From a virus, in the IMG/VR virus record IMGVR_UViG_3300033146_001486, positions 1 through 32,577 of that record: DNA of 32,577 nucleotides. One strand, given 5' to 3'. The translations under genes and the position numbers were made by a program. The notes below the pieces were generated by a model. The model saw only the letters and a list, made by a program, of their open reading frames with translations, searched no databases and had not been told where the DNA came from. Every line of letters begins with the position of its first letter. Position 1 is the stretch's first letter. Shown one piece after another: positions 23,177 to 32,239 of the stretch.

Positions 23177-24700
23177 TTATATTCCTGCGTCAATAAAGGC
23201 TCTTTCCATCCTAGAAGAAAGTTCTGAACCTTTAACAGCTTCTACTACCATATTTTCTAATCCACCATTCTCTACTTGTTGACCCCATATATCTCTACCA
23301 ATTTTAAGTATATTCTCTCTATGTTGTTGAGTATACCCTTTAGCTTGTTGTTGAGTAAGTAAAGCTTGTTGAACTTTAACTTGCACATCTGCATCACTAA
23401 CTCTTCTCATACTAGCGTTATTATGTTTAGCTTCTAAAGTAGTACTCTTAGTTGCTAATATTTTTTCTTTAGTTAATATAGTTTCAAACTTAGCTGTTTG
23501 AGTACTAACTCTAGTATTCTCTATCTTAGCTTCAGTAAAATTTCTATTAATTCTACCATCCAATTTAGCTTCAACTCTATCTCTATATATCTTTTTAGTA
23601 CTAGCTAAGGTATTTTCTATTTGTCTACTAGTTAATTCTACTTGTTTCTCACTATTCTTAGCTTCTTGAGTAAGTATACTCATCTCTAATGGTATTTTAT
23701 CTACTCTTTCCTGTACTCTTAAATCTAACTCTTTTATCTGCATTAAGGTTAGTTCTACTCTAGCTTTAGCTTCTTGTTCTAATGCTTTAGCTAAACCTAC
23801 TTCATACTTTATTCTTTCTTCAGTTATACCTTTTTCTTTATACTCTAATTCTAATCTAGCCTTATCTAATTCAAATTGTTTATCTTTTATAACTAATGCT
23901 ACTGCTTGTTGTAAAGTAGTCTGTAAAGCTTCTGCATAGTACTTATTAAATGTATTAGCATCTAATCTATTATTTTTAAATTGCATATCAATATTACTAT
24001 CTATAGCTGTCATCATCTTATCAAAGTAACCAGTACCATTAGCACAACCACTAGTTAATTCTTTTACATCAATAGTAGGATCAAAATCAATATCATCTAA
24101 CTCTATATCTTCAGTTGGAGATATAATTGATTTAGTATTTAGTGGAGTTAGTTTATCATAAGTACAAGGTATATCATTTAAACAAGTAGTATGATCTGTA
24201 GAAAAAGTATCTTCTACTCCTTCACTATGTTCTCTATAATTAATAATATCATATGTTGGATCTTCTATATCATATTCATCCTCATCTAAAATATCTTCCT
24301 CAGGTATATCATTTACATCTATAGCATTTTGATACCCATCCATTTCACTATATATAGTACCTAATGGTGTACTTCTTCTAGTATTCTTAGATAAATCATC
24401 TGCAAAATCACCCATTCTAGTAGTATAAAAAAAGATAGGTTCTACAGCTATACCATCATCATAAGCTACCATAGCTTGATTTAGATTATAACAACTAGCT
24501 TGATGATTTTCAGCTATACTTTGTAGCTCTAATCTAATATCTTCATTATCTGCTTCTTCTGCTGCTTGATGAAAACATACTGCTGCTTCACAATACTTAT
24601 CTCTCATATAAGTAAGTCTTTCAAACTCACTCATAGGACTCATTATTTCATAAGTAAAGTAACTAGTAGGGTCTACACATACTATCTGTGGTACTGGCAT
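23177..24700 (-). CDS. Coiled-coil tail/structural protein (N4 gp54 position)
   Basis: A 507-residue protein. Residues 1-90 are helical with Cys and Gln. Residues 115-220 are strongly acidic and probably disordered (PEEDILDEDEYDIED). From about 240 to 460 it is a long coiled coil: DANTFNKYYAEALQTTLQQA, then many Glu/Lys heptads such as QLELDKARLE-type stretches, ending with WGQQVENGG. The YYAEALQ...LQQA segment is like that of N4 gp54-type tail proteins as I remember them. Strong ribosome binding site AAAGGAG before ATG 24700, following an intercistronic hairpin. Probably part of the tail or portal-proximal collar; exact role not proven by sequence. Confidence 0.65.
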   Translation of the reverse strand: MPVPQIVCVDPTSYFTYEIMSPMSEFERLTYMRDKYCEAAVCFHQAAEEADNEDIRLELQSIAENHQASCYNLNQAMVAYDDGIAVEPIFFYTTRMGDFADDLSKNTRRSTPLGTIYSEMDGYQNAIDVNDIPEEDILDEDEYDIEDPTYDIINYREHSEGVEDTFSTDHTTCLNDIPCTYDKLTPLNTKSIISPTEDIELDDIDFDPTIDVKELTSGCANGTGYFDKMMTAIDSNIDMQFKNNRLDANTFNKYYAEALQTTLQQAVALVIKDKQFELDKARLELEYKEKGITEERIKYEVGLAKALEQEAKARVELTLMQIKELDLRVQERVDKIPLEMSILTQEAKNSEKQVELTSRQIENTLASTKKIYRDRVEAKLDGRINRNFTEAKIENTRVSTQTAKFETILTKEKILATKSTTLEAKHNNASMRRVSDADVQVKVQQALLTQQQAKGYTQQHRENILKIGRDIWGQQVENGGLENMVVEAVKGSELSSRMERAFIDAGI

Positions 24701-24723
24701 TTAATCTCCTTTATAAACATAAT

Positions 24724-24747
24724 AGAACTAACTAAATAGTTAGCTCT
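24724..24747 (-). terminator. Intercistronic hairpin upstream of the coiled-coil protein
   Basis: CTAACT (24728-24733) pairs with AGTTAG (24738-24743) around AAAT, with AGA/TCT extending the stem beyond one mismatch (24724-24747). The U-run after it is weak, so it is more likely a partial terminator or an RNA-stability element than a full stop. Confidence 0.4.
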
Positions 24748-24753
24748 ATATAC

Positions 24754-25485
24754 TTATAGGCTGTAACCTAACTCTTTTAATTCATCTTTCTCTTCTATCT
24801 TAGTAGTTTCACTATCTAATATAGCATCTTCTCTCTCATCTAAATCATCACTTCTTAGTTTCTGTTTTTTAGCTAACTCTTCTAGTTGTTTCTTAGTTAG
24901 AGGAGGTAATACATTTATATTATAGGCTTCTATAGTATTATACCCCCCACTTACTTGACCTGTTAAAGGTGAACCTGAAACCATATCAGGATCAAATATA
25001 TTTACTTTTTTATCTTTTAATACTCTATAAATACAGTAAGGTATATGAGTTTCAGTATTGAAGTCTACTCTATACTTTATATCACCAATAAGGTCATTAC
25101 TAAATGATATTATCTCCGCTTTAAAAGTTTGTTTAGAAGGATCTCTACTCATAATAGTACATCTAATATGTGTTAGTGCTTTTACTATCTTTTCATCTCT
25201 ATTTGGAGTATCTGCTACATTAATACCTCTATCTATCTTAGATGAAGCATCCTTCTTACTCATAGCTCTAACTAATAAATCAACAGTATTATTATCTTCT
25301 ACTTTATTAGTGCCACTAAGCCTATCTATTTGAGCTTGTAAAGCATTAATCATATCTAGTGTAGGTGTACTATTATAATTACCTATTAGCTCTTCTAACT
25401 TCTCATCAGTTATATTTTTTGGGAACTCAATACCAAGTTCTTTAGCTTCTGCTATTAGATCTTGTCTACTAGTATTCTCACTCAT
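24754..25485 (-). CDS. Head-associated structural protein (N4 gp55 position)
   Basis: A 243-residue protein directly downstream of the capsid gene. The N-terminal 36 residues (SRQDLIAEAKELGIEF, ITDEKLEELIG) look like a SAP/HeH-type helix-turn-helix-extended segment often attached to phage head proteins. The middle (about 90-195) is a beta-rich domain with VDFNTETHIPYCIYRVLKDK and an IEAYNINVLPPL end. The last 45 residues are acidic and helical. N4 has a structural protein of similar size in this position. It may be a head-tail joining or capsid-linked protein. Good ribosome binding site (AAAGGAAA). Confidence 0.6.
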   Translation of the reverse strand: MSENTSRQDLIAEAKELGIEFPKNITDEKLEELIGNYNSTPTLDMINALQAQIDRLSGTNKVEDNNTVDLLVRAMSKKDASSKIDRGINVADTPNRDEKIVKALTHIRCTIMSRDPSKQTFKAEIISFSNDLIGDIKYRVDFNTETHIPYCIYRVLKDKKVNIFDPDMVSGSPLTGQVSGGYNTIEAYNINVLPPLTKKQLEELAKKQKLRSDDLDEREDAILDSETTKIEEKDELKELGYSL

Positions 25486-25513
25486 ATATATTTCCTTTTA
25501 TTATTTATAAATA

Positions 25514-25533
25514 AGAGAGTATTTCTACTCTCT
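25514..25533 (-). terminator. Hairpin with GAAA loop after the capsid gene
   Basis: Perfect 8-bp stem AGAGAGTA/TACTCTCT. Read in the direction of transcription the loop is GAAA, a stable GNRA tetraloop. It begins 8 bases after the capsid stop codon. The U-run is broken (TTATTTATAAA), so it could be a leaky terminator or a 3' stability hairpin that raises capsid expression over downstream genes. Confidence 0.6.
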
Positions 25534-25540
25534 AACTCTT

Positions 25541-26791
25541 TTAAAGTTCTGCTACAGAATAGTATACTGCAATTCTCTCACTTCTTTCAATAAGAGTTCC
25601 ATAGTACCATTTTACTGCAAAGAAACCAGTCTCTCCGAATGGATCTAGTGTACCTCTATTATCATCAGGTGCTCTGTAGTAGACTTCCCATCTTTTACCA
25701 AGTTTACCTGTTCTAAGACCTATAGTAGAAAATGACTCACTTCCTACAATAGTTAGAGGATAAACATTATATCTATTATCTGTAGTCTTATATCCTGCAT
25801 TATTAGTTGCTACTGCTCCACTACCTGCAAAATAACCACTATAAGGGTTTACAATTATTCTAAAGTTATCTACTGCTCCTACTTCACCTTCAGCTAAGTT
25901 TCCTGCTGCTGCATAATGTCTTACTGGATGATAAGCTCTCTCACCGTGAGTATCTTTCATTCTAATAAATGTAGGTAGTAGTTCTGAACCTATTACTGCA
26001 TATCTACTAGCATCAACAGTAAGAGTATCTTCGTTTCTATGCCCTTTAATTATCTTAGTAGATATAGGAGTTTGATTATCATCAAGTGTGATCCCTAGTT
26101 TCATAAGACCCTCATAAGTAACTTGTGATATTACTTCACCTATATTACCTGTCATCTCACTCATAGTAAGTGCTTCACCACCATACTTAATAACTCCTGC
26201 ACCATTAATAAGATCACTAGCTAGAGTAAGTTCATATACTTCTGCTGCTGCTTTTATCATTTCTCTTCTAATATGTAATTCCATTTTCATAGTATTACCA
26301 AACATAAAAGACTCTGCTGAATGTTCAATAAAGAAACCATATCTACATATACTACCAGTAACTTTCTGCTTAGTAATACCTACTCTATTAACTCTACCAC
26401 CATGTTCTGTCAGTACTGGCATATAAGTCTTAATACTATTAAAATCTTTACTACCAGCTATCAAATTACCATTTACAATAGTTACACCATTAGCGTCTAT
26501 ACCTTGATCATTTACATTTCGAGGATCATTAATTGGTAGTATTAGTTCTTTACTAATAGCTTTACCATTATGTAGAGGTAAATTAGTTGTAGAACCGAAC
26601 TGACTGAATACCATTCTATAAGCTTCTTCTGTCAATACTTTTCTATCTAAGGCTTCTCTTATAGTCTCTTCACCCATTGAACCATATTTACCATCTCCAT
26701 AGATGATCTCTGAGTCCATAGTTCCTGAATTTAAGTGTTTAGTTAATGCTCCACCTTTATTAGGGTGAAGATTTCCATCAATCTGTGGCAT
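25541..26791 (-). CDS. Major capsid protein
   Basis: A 416-residue protein, near the 400 of N4 gp56. It lies between the scaffold-like gene and a head-associated gene and has its own strong ribosome binding site (AAAGGAT). The sequence has the alternating helix and strand pattern of an HK97-fold capsid protein: a polar N-arm up to about residue 60, then a long E-loop-like stretch, the helical MKMELHIRREMIKAAAEVYEL (about 165-185; spine-helix-like), and a C-terminal domain rich in Gly, Tyr and Val ending AVKWYYGTLIERSERIAVYYS. N4-like capsid proteins have this GTLIERPERIA-type ending as I remember. The following hairpin may enhance its level. Confidence 0.85.
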   Translation of the reverse strand: MPQIDGNLHPNKGGALTKHLNSGTMDSEIIYGDGKYGSMGEETIREALDRKVLTEEAYRMVFSQFGSTTNLPLHNGKAISKELILPINDPRNVNDQGIDANGVTIVNGNLIAGSKDFNSIKTYMPVLTEHGGRVNRVGITKQKVTGSICRYGFFIEHSAESFMFGNTMKMELHIRREMIKAAAEVYELTLASDLINGAGVIKYGGEALTMSEMTGNIGEVISQVTYEGLMKLGITLDDNQTPISTKIIKGHRNEDTLTVDASRYAVIGSELLPTFIRMKDTHGERAYHPVRHYAAAGNLAEGEVGAVDNFRIIVNPYSGYFAGSGAVATNNAGYKTTDNRYNVYPLTIVGSESFSTIGLRTGKLGKRWEVYYRAPDDNRGTLDPFGETGFFAVKWYYGTLIERSERIAVYYSVAEL

Positions 26792-26802
26792 ATTATTATC
26801 CT

Positions 26803-27825
26803 TTAATTATCTAATCCTAATGAGCTAAAAAAATCATCAAATTCTTTATTACTCATTGTACTAGGTTTAATTTCTTTGGTATCTACTGTGTTATTAGTAG
26901 CTACATTCTTTCTACCATTAGGTGTAGCTTTTTTCTTCCTACTTTTTACTTTATCTGTTTTAGTTTTTGTAGTTCCTGCTCCTACTAAACTATTAACAAA
27001 TGTATTATCCTGCATAGTTTTTACATATGCTAGAAGTTTAGATTGTTCAGGTTCAGTTCCTGCTTCTATCCTATACATAGTCTCATCTAATGCTTTATCA
27101 AAAATACCTTTTTGCATATCATTATGTATAAGTCTTAGTACTTCAGGATTTTCTGCTAAGAATTGTTCACTTCTACTATCTAAATCCCCTAAAAAACTAA
27201 TAGTTTTATCATAAAACCCTGTATTCTTAGTATCAGATATAACGGACTCTAACTCTAATCTACCTTCAGGTATCATATGATTATTAGCTGTATATTCTGA
27301 TTTGTTTTCTTCATCAAACCAGCTATTTACAGTATCTTCATCAATACCTTTATCTTTAATTAGTTTAGATATAGCTCCTTTATCTCCTTTAAGTAAGTCT
27401 ACTACAAAATTTAATGTATCACCATCATTAAGGTCTATATTAGCCTGTTCTAAGCTCTTTAGTTGTCTTAGGTAAGGTTTTACCTCTTTATTACTTTTAT
27501 TAGCTCCTATACCTATTCTAACTAATGTTTTAAGATGTTCTGCATCTCTTATAACTCTATTTGAACCTGCTGCTTTTATACCATCTACAAATAATTCTTG
27601 GTATATACTATCCATATCTACAGGTATATCAGAAGTAGTCTCTTCTTCATTAGTAGTATTTTCTTCTTCTTCTTTTTCTTCTATAACAGACTCTTCAACT
27701 ACAGGTTCAATAGTCTTTTCTTCAGTATTATCAGCTTCTTCTTCTTCAGGTACAAAATTACCTATAAGTTCATCTACTTCTTCATTTGACATACTATCTA
27801 TATCTATAGATGCTTCTTCAGCCAT
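26803..27825 (-). CDS. Scaffold-like acidic protein (N4 gp57 position)
   Basis: A 340-residue protein directly upstream of the capsid gene. Residues 1-65 are extremely acidic (EEEEAD, EEKTIE, EEKEEEE) and disordered. The middle is helical with DMDSIYQELFVDGIKAAGS and HIRKLVRIGIG-like stretches. Near the end a basic patch TKTDKVKSRKKKATPNGRK (about 288-306) precedes a final helix SNKEFDDFFSSLGLDN. An acidic N-terminus with a basic C-terminal helix is how scaffolding proteins often look. Overlaps the previous gene by 8 bases, so the two are coupled. A head-assembly role is inferred mainly from place and composition. Confidence 0.6.
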   Translation of the reverse strand: MAEEASIDIDSMSNEEVDELIGNFVPEEEEADNTEEKTIEPVVEESVIEEKEEEENTTNEEETTSDIPVDMDSIYQELFVDGIKAAGSNRVIRDAEHLKTLVRIGIGANKSNKEVKPYLRQLKSLEQANIDLNDGDTLNFVVDLLKGDKGAISKLIKDKGIDEDTVNSWFDEENKSEYTANNHMIPEGRLELESVISDTKNTGFYDKTISFLGDLDSRSEQFLAENPEVLRLIHNDMQKGIFDKALDETMYRIEAGTEPEQSKLLAYVKTMQDNTFVNSLVGAGTTKTKTDKVKSRKKKATPNGRKNVATNNTVDTKEIKPSTMSNKEFDDFFSSLGLDN

Positions 27826-28210
27826 TTGGTATCCCTTTCATCAATAAGGTATTTTCATTTTTAATTCTTTCTTCTATAGATACTACACTATTTTTAAGAG
27901 TAGACTCTATAGTAAGTTGAGACTTAAACCAATCATTAGTTGTAGAAACACCTACTATACTATCCGTAAGAGACTGTCTTTCTTTCTCCTCTAAAAAAGG
28001 TTTTTCAGGTAGAAGATTTACCATTCTAATAACTTCATCTTTAAAGTAATACTCTAAAAATACTTCTCTAAATTCAGGTAACTCATTTAGTTTTTTAGCT
28101 GATTTACTTATATTTATAGCTTTATTAAGTCTTTCTAATTCTTCTTTTAAATTAGTTAATCTTCTTTTAGCTTCTTCTTCTTCTGTTGCTGTTAATGCTT
28201 TATATTTCAT
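27818..28210 (-). CDS. Small helical protein between portal and scaffold (N4 gp58 position)
   Basis: A 130-residue helical protein with an N-terminal coiled coil (EEEEAKRRLTNLKEELERLN, about 9-28) and further helices with a FREVFLEYYFKDEVIRM segment. No membrane segment or enzyme motif. In N4-like phages a small protein with this form lies between the portal and the capsid genes and may help head assembly. Good ribosome binding site (AAGGAAAA). I do not recognise a more specific function. Confidence 0.6.
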   Translation of the reverse strand: MKYKALTATEEEEAKRRLTNLKEELERLNKAINISKSAKKLNELPEFREVFLEYYFKDEVIRMVNLLPEKPFLEEKERQSLTDSIVGVSTTNDWFKSQLTIESTLKNSVVSIEERIKNENTLLMKGIPNG

Positions 28211-28219
28211 TAGTTTTCC

Positions 28220-30373
28220 TTATTTTTTTAAATCACTAGGCTGTAAAGACTCTTTAGGAGTATCTATTACTGGTATCTTTGTGTCATCTGTTTTATTAGG
28301 AACTTTATGTTTTATTTCATTTTCACCTTTCTCTGTTGATTTAATTAATCCACCCATCATAGCTTGTTCTAAATCTAAGGTATGTTGATGTTCTCTACCT
28401 CTAGCTTCTCTAATTTCATCAGTACCTGCTTTCTTCTGCAAGAAGTCTAAATCTTGTAAATCTTTATTACTCATCAATACTTGAGTTTTAGCTACTTCTG
28501 TATTAGCTTTAGCATCTTTAAGAGTACTATCACTAACATTCTCTTCTGCTTGAGCATACTCATTCTGTATTTGAGCTTTAAGTAATTCTACCTGTAATTG
28601 ATGTATTTCTACTTCCATTTGACTAGGTTGAGGTTCAGGTATATTTTCTATCTGTACTGCTAAATCAGGTCTCTTCTTCAATCTAGCTATATCTGCTAAT
28701 ATAATATGTTTAGTAGTATGATCTACAGTATCTCCTAATGTTTGCATAATAAAGCCTAAATCTCTAGCTTTTTTATCATCTAGTTCAGGAGTAGATACAC
28801 CTACTTTAATATTTATATCTGTCTGTAAAGTATCATTTCTAATAGTTTCATAACTACCATCAGATAACACTATTATCTTATCATCAGTAATAAACTCTTT
28901 ATTTAATTCTGCTAGTTTCTTAAATATACTTACAAATGGTCTATTAAACTTTCTAACACTAGCTGTAAGTCTTTGAGTAGTAGCATCTACTACTGCATTA
29001 ATACCACTAGCTACATCACCATAAGAGTTACTGTTAAGTCCTTCTCCAAACATCTTCTTACCTGAAGTAGACTCCATACTTTTACTAGCTATATCTAACA
29101 TCTGTAAACCACTAACAGGTAATTCAGGGAACTTAGTATGATATATAGCTTTACTAGGATCAAATGAAGGATTAAACCTATAATTTTGACCTGACTGTAG
29201 TTTTGTAAACTCAGCAGGATTTAGAAAACCTTCTACTACACCTACTTGACCACTAGCTACTGAACCTAATATATCTATTAAACCTCTACTTACTGCTCCA
29301 TAAACTAGTTGATCTTCTTCTAAATCTTTAGTATCAGGTACTCCATCATATAGTTCATCATCCATACTAGGAGAATAAGCTCCTCTAGCATAAGGATAGC
29401 CTACTTCTTCACCAAATGGGGATATCTCTTGTCCTATAATAATTCCAGCTACATAAGTAACTACTACAGTCCTAATAGTACCTTTACCATCTATATCTAC
29501 TCTAGTCCAATACTCTGTAACTACTACTGCTTTATTATCGTCTAGTTTAGTCCTTTCTACAGGACTAGTATCATCTTTAATCATATCTTCATATAATGCT
29601 TGAAAATCACTATCAGGTAAACCATCTATATTATAATCTGTAGACTCATCTTCTCTATAGTATACTTTATTTAAATTCTTATACTTACCAGTAGCTCTTA
29701 AACTAGCTATAGTAGAGTAATACTTATCTGCTATAAACTCTAAACTATCAATATCATTACTACCATCATTACTAGGTCCTAATATTATTTGATTATACCT
29801 TTTAAGAGCTATAGTAGGATGATCATTAACTACTTTAGTTATTTCTTTAGGTACTTTTAGTAAACCATTCTCTATCATACCTGTAGCTTCTAATTGTTGT
29901 AATTGAGCAGGATCAATACCTTCAGGTAATTGAACATATTCATAGTCTCTAGTTTTAACTTTTCTCTCTTTATAATTCCAAGAAAGTTTTAAATAGAAAC
30001 TACCATAATCTTCAAAATAAACACTTGCTTTTTCTACTACTGGTGCAAAATTCATCTCTTCGTTTATCTGATAATTTAATAGTAAGTTATGACTATTAGC
30101 TCCTACTCTATCATTACTACCTCTAGGAGATACTTCTACTACATCATAATCACTTAGTAAACCTTCAGATAAAGCAGAATAAGTATAATTATGTAACTTT
30201 TTAATAACTTTAGGTCTTACTTTAGACTTACCTTTATTATTAGTTACTTTATATTTTGCTTCTATAATATTTTTATACTCATCTACTCTATTAACATAAT
30301 CAGTATATAGATCATGTACATCAGAAATATTATTTATTATTTTTTTAACAGTTAAATCTTTTTTCCAACTCAT
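28220..30373 (-). CDS. Portal protein (N4 gp59-like)
   Basis: A 717-residue protein, like the N4-type portal (about 760). Features of podoviral portals are seen: an N-terminal helical clamp with KVRPKVIKKLHNYTYSAL, a beta-rich wing with YYREDEST and VVVTEYWTRVDIDG, the stem region EEDQLVYGAVSRGLIDILGS (about 354-373), GVVEGFLNP, and a long C-terminal helical barrel with LQVELLKAQIQNEYAQAEE (about 605-623). Residues after 670 are polar and charged. It forms the ring through which DNA is packaged and ejected. The start codon directly follows the stop of a tiny lipoprotein gene. The terminase expected nearby is not in this window. Confidence 0.85.
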   Translation of the reverse strand: MSWKKDLTVKKIINNISDVHDLYTDYVNRVDEYKNIIEAKYKVTNNKGKSKVRPKVIKKLHNYTYSALSEGLLSDYDVVEVSPRGSNDRVGANSHNLLLNYQINEEMNFAPVVEKASVYFEDYGSFYLKLSWNYKERKVKTRDYEYVQLPEGIDPAQLQQLEATGMIENGLLKVPKEITKVVNDHPTIALKRYNQIILGPSNDGSNDIDSLEFIADKYYSTIASLRATGKYKNLNKVYYREDESTDYNIDGLPDSDFQALYEDMIKDDTSPVERTKLDDNKAVVVTEYWTRVDIDGKGTIRTVVVTYVAGIIIGQEISPFGEEVGYPYARGAYSPSMDDELYDGVPDTKDLEEDQLVYGAVSRGLIDILGSVASGQVGVVEGFLNPAEFTKLQSGQNYRFNPSFDPSKAIYHTKFPELPVSGLQMLDIASKSMESTSGKKMFGEGLNSNSYGDVASGINAVVDATTQRLTASVRKFNRPFVSIFKKLAELNKEFITDDKIIVLSDGSYETIRNDTLQTDINIKVGVSTPELDDKKARDLGFIMQTLGDTVDHTTKHIILADIARLKKRPDLAVQIENIPEPQPSQMEVEIHQLQVELLKAQIQNEYAQAEENVSDSTLKDAKANTEVAKTQVLMSNKDLQDLDFLQKKAGTDEIREARGREHQHTLDLEQAMMGGLIKSTEKGENEIKHKVPNKTDDTKIPVIDTPKESLQPSDLKK

Positions 30374-30526
30374 CTATATACCTTTATTCTTCTTTTTACT
30401 ATCAATATCAGGTAATACTATCTGTATTCTATTATTAGTAGTAAATATCTCTAATCGCATATCAGGTTGTTTTTCAGCACAACCTGACAATACTAATGCT
30501 AATAAAATAAGTATTATCTTATACAT
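30374..30526 (-). CDS. Small lipoprotein (50 aa), spanin-type candidate
   Basis: A 50-codon frame fills the gap between the endolysin and the portal gene. It begins with ATG 30526 and ends in TAG directly before the portal ATG. The product starts MYKIILILLALVLSGC, a very good lipoprotein signal with lipobox LSGC and Cys16. The remaining 34 residues are polar with a basic end (DSKKKNKG). Short outer-membrane lipoproteins next to lysis genes are typical of Rz1-like o-spanins, which pair with an inner-membrane coiled-coil partner; a candidate partner is at 31545-31829. A general lipoprotein role is certain from the signal; spanin is inferred. Confidence 0.65.
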   Translation of the reverse strand: MYKIILILLALVLSGCAEKQPDMRLEIFTTNNRIQIVLPDIDSKKKNKGI

Positions 30527-30528
30527 AC

Positions 30529-31257
30529 TTATATACCTGATACCCACTGATATATACTATTTCTCTTCTCATAAGTATCTGTATAATAATTCCATTTACT
30601 AGTTACACAATCCATAGTACTACAAGTATAAGCTTTAGATACATACCAATAGCCCATACCAGCTAGTGAAGCTAAATAAGGTCTAGTAATATTATTAGCT
30701 AAATCTTCAGGTTTGTAAGTAGCTCTAATTCTAGCATTAATAGCATTAGTTATTATTTCATAATTACTTCTACCAGTAGTTTGTGAATATCCTCCACCTC
30801 TAAAGGTATAGCCATCTCCACTACTTACATCACCATTACCTATCCTATTAGCATAAGCTTTATTACCTATATTGACTTGATTAGCACTATGACCATTACA
30901 TCTACCATCTTCATTATATCCACCATTACTTCTATAATAACTAAACATATTATATAAAGCACTGCAACTATAGTTCAAATTCTCTCGAGTAGGTACTAAA
31001 GTAGCTCCTACTTCTGCATATACAGTAGATATATACATATCTTCTTGTTGTTTACTTTGTATACCAAAGTAGTGAGCATACTGTAAAGCATTATAAAACT
31101 TTTGTATATCATCTTGAGTAGCTTGAGTAAATATTTTAGTTAGTTTATCTGTAGAACTAAAACTACTATAACTACTCTTAGGAATTGTAGGTTTTTCTGC
31201 TACACATCCTGTCATAATCCCTAGTATGATACTAGCTATCAATAGTAACTTCTTCAT
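30529..31257 (-). CDS. Endolysin, GH19 (chitinase-like) with lipoprotein-type signal
   Basis: A 242-residue cell-wall hydrolase of glycoside hydrolase family 19. The core is clear: YAEVGATLVPTRENLNYS (80-97) with likely catalytic Glu82 and Glu92, then NKAYANRIGNGDVSSGDGY (132-150) and FRGGGYSQTTGRSNYE (152-167). It should cleave the glycan chain of peptidoglycan. The N-terminus is a hydrophobic signal, LLLIASIILGIMTGC, with Cys18 in a lipobox-like place (the -3 residue, Met, is unusual). It could therefore reach the periplasm by the host Sec system, either as lipoprotein or as signal-arrest-release form, without a large-hole holin. It has the strongest ribosome binding site here (AGGAGGT). 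Confidence 0.85.
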   Translation of the reverse strand: MKKLLLIASIILGIMTGCVAEKPTIPKSSYSSFSSTDKLTKIFTQATQDDIQKFYNALQYAHYFGIQSKQQEDMYISTVYAEVGATLVPTRENLNYSCSALYNMFSYYRSNGGYNEDGRCNGHSANQVNIGNKAYANRIGNGDVSSGDGYTFRGGGYSQTTGRSNYEIITNAINARIRATYKPEDLANNITRPYLASLAGMGYWYVSKAYTCSTMDCVTSKWNYYTDTYEKRNSIYQWVSGI

Positions 31258-31303
31258 TTATTACCTCCTATTATATTAATCAATAATTTAACATCTTAAA
31301 ATA

Positions 31304-31543
31304 TTAAACTTTACTTAATTTTTTCTTTAAACTAAACACAGCAACTTCTATTAATATATTTAAAATAGTAGTACTATAATTAGTAAATAATTTAGTTAAC
31401 TCTTTAAACACTATATCTTTTTTCTGTGTACCTGTTAAATTTAGCTTATTAGTTTTATGTACTATATTTTTAGCTATATCATATACATCTCCACTAGTAA
31501 GCATTTTTAATGCCACTTCTAATAGCTTAATTTTCCAATTCAT
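31304..31543 (-). CDS. Small helical protein of the lysis cluster
   Basis: A 79-residue basic protein. The C-terminal third (STTILNILIEVAVFSLKKKL, 57-76) is a hydrophobic helix ended by lysines, which could insert in the membrane. The N-terminal part is amphipathic. It lies between the endolysin gene and a TM-coiled-coil gene, so a holin-like or accessory lysis role is possible, but the helix is short and I do not recognise a family. Good ribosome binding site AAAGGAT. Confidence 0.5.
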   Translation of the reverse strand: MNWKIKLLEVALKMLTSGDVYDIAKNIVHKTNKLNLTGTQKKDIVFKELTKLFTNYSTTILNILIEVAVFSLKKKLSKV

Positions 31544-31544
31544 A

Positions 31545-31829
31545 TTAATCCTTTATTCTATTTTTACATTCCTCTAATGAGTCTTCACATATATCTAAAT
31601 GTCTTTTAAGTTTTTCTATTTTATAAGTTAAGTCTAATATTAACTTATTATTATTTTGATGGTTCTCATAGTGCTTACTACTAGATTTTACAAAATGATA
31701 TAGTAGTAATCCTTCTAATATAAACATAAAAAAAACTACAACTATTGCAAATACTACAAATCCTCCTTCACCTGATGTAGATAAAGCTAAAACGGATTTA
31801 GTTGTACTATCAATTATTTGTTCTGTCAT
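31545..31829 (-). CDS. Membrane protein with coiled coil: i-spanin or holin candidate
   Basis: A 94-residue protein with a single membrane helix at about 22-46 (GGFVVFAIVVVFFMFILEGLLLYHFV), followed by a charged helix to the end that reads as a coiled coil (LILDLTYKIEKLKRHLDICEDSLEECKNRI). This topology is that of Rz-like inner-membrane spanins and also of one-TM holins. With three lipoprotein genes in the same cluster, a spanin partner is plausible. Its start overlaps the stop of the M15 peptidase gene (TAATG), so the two are co-translated. Confidence 0.55.
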   Translation of the reverse strand: MTEQIIDSTTKSVLALSTSGEGGFVVFAIVVVFFMFILEGLLLYHFVKSSSKHYENHQNNNKLILDLTYKIEKLKRHLDICEDSLEECKNRIKD

Positions 31830-32239
31830 TATATAACTTCTACATCTATAGTTCGTATATCATATTCAGCTTTCATACCTGTCAATTGCCAATGTGGTAA
31901 ATCCCATCCCCATATATCAAAGCCATTATCTATACCTACTAGGTTGTGTTTAGTTATTACTTCTTTCATAGCTCTATTTATTTCAGGATATAATACTTCA
32001 TCCCAACTAGGTCCTTTCTTATAAGCTACTAAGTCTACAGCTAATCCGTATAAGTGATAAGAGTCTAATGTTTTACTAGTACCTTTATCATAATATTCTT
32101 GCTGTTTCTGCATAGTTCTTATACCCTCAAATACCATAAAATCTTGTTTAGTTACTTTAATTGCTTCAGTAACTGCAAAAGCAATTAAAGGGTGAACACC
32201 AACTAAGTTACTTAAACTTTTTTGACTTAGTTTATACAT
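31829..32239 (-). CDS. M15-family peptidase (endolysin, L-alanyl-D-glutamate peptidase type)
   Basis: A 136-residue zinc peptidase of the M15/VanY type that cuts the peptide stems of peptidoglycan. Motifs: EGIRTMQKQQ (38-47) with Arg41, SYHLYGLAVDL (60-70) with zinc ligands His62 and Asp69, and WDLPHWQL (112-119) with ligand His116. The length is that of a single catalytic domain. No signal peptide is seen, so export needs a holin or it works after lysis starts. It is the second wall hydrolase of the cluster and cuts a different bond from the GH19 enzyme. Coupled on both sides by TAATG overlaps. Confidence 0.88.
   Translation of the reverse strand: MYKLSQKSLSNLVGVHPLIAFAVTEAIKVTKQDFMVFEGIRTMQKQQEYYDKGTSKTLDSYHLYGLAVDLVAYKKGPSWDEVLYPEINRAMKEVITKHNLVGIDNGFDIWGWDLPHWQLTGMKAEYDIRTIDVEVI

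Noticed and set aside
31818-32024. Rightward open frame opposite the M15 peptidase gene
   Set aside because: The opposite strand has the complete zinc-peptidase motifs; this frame shows no domain or start signal.
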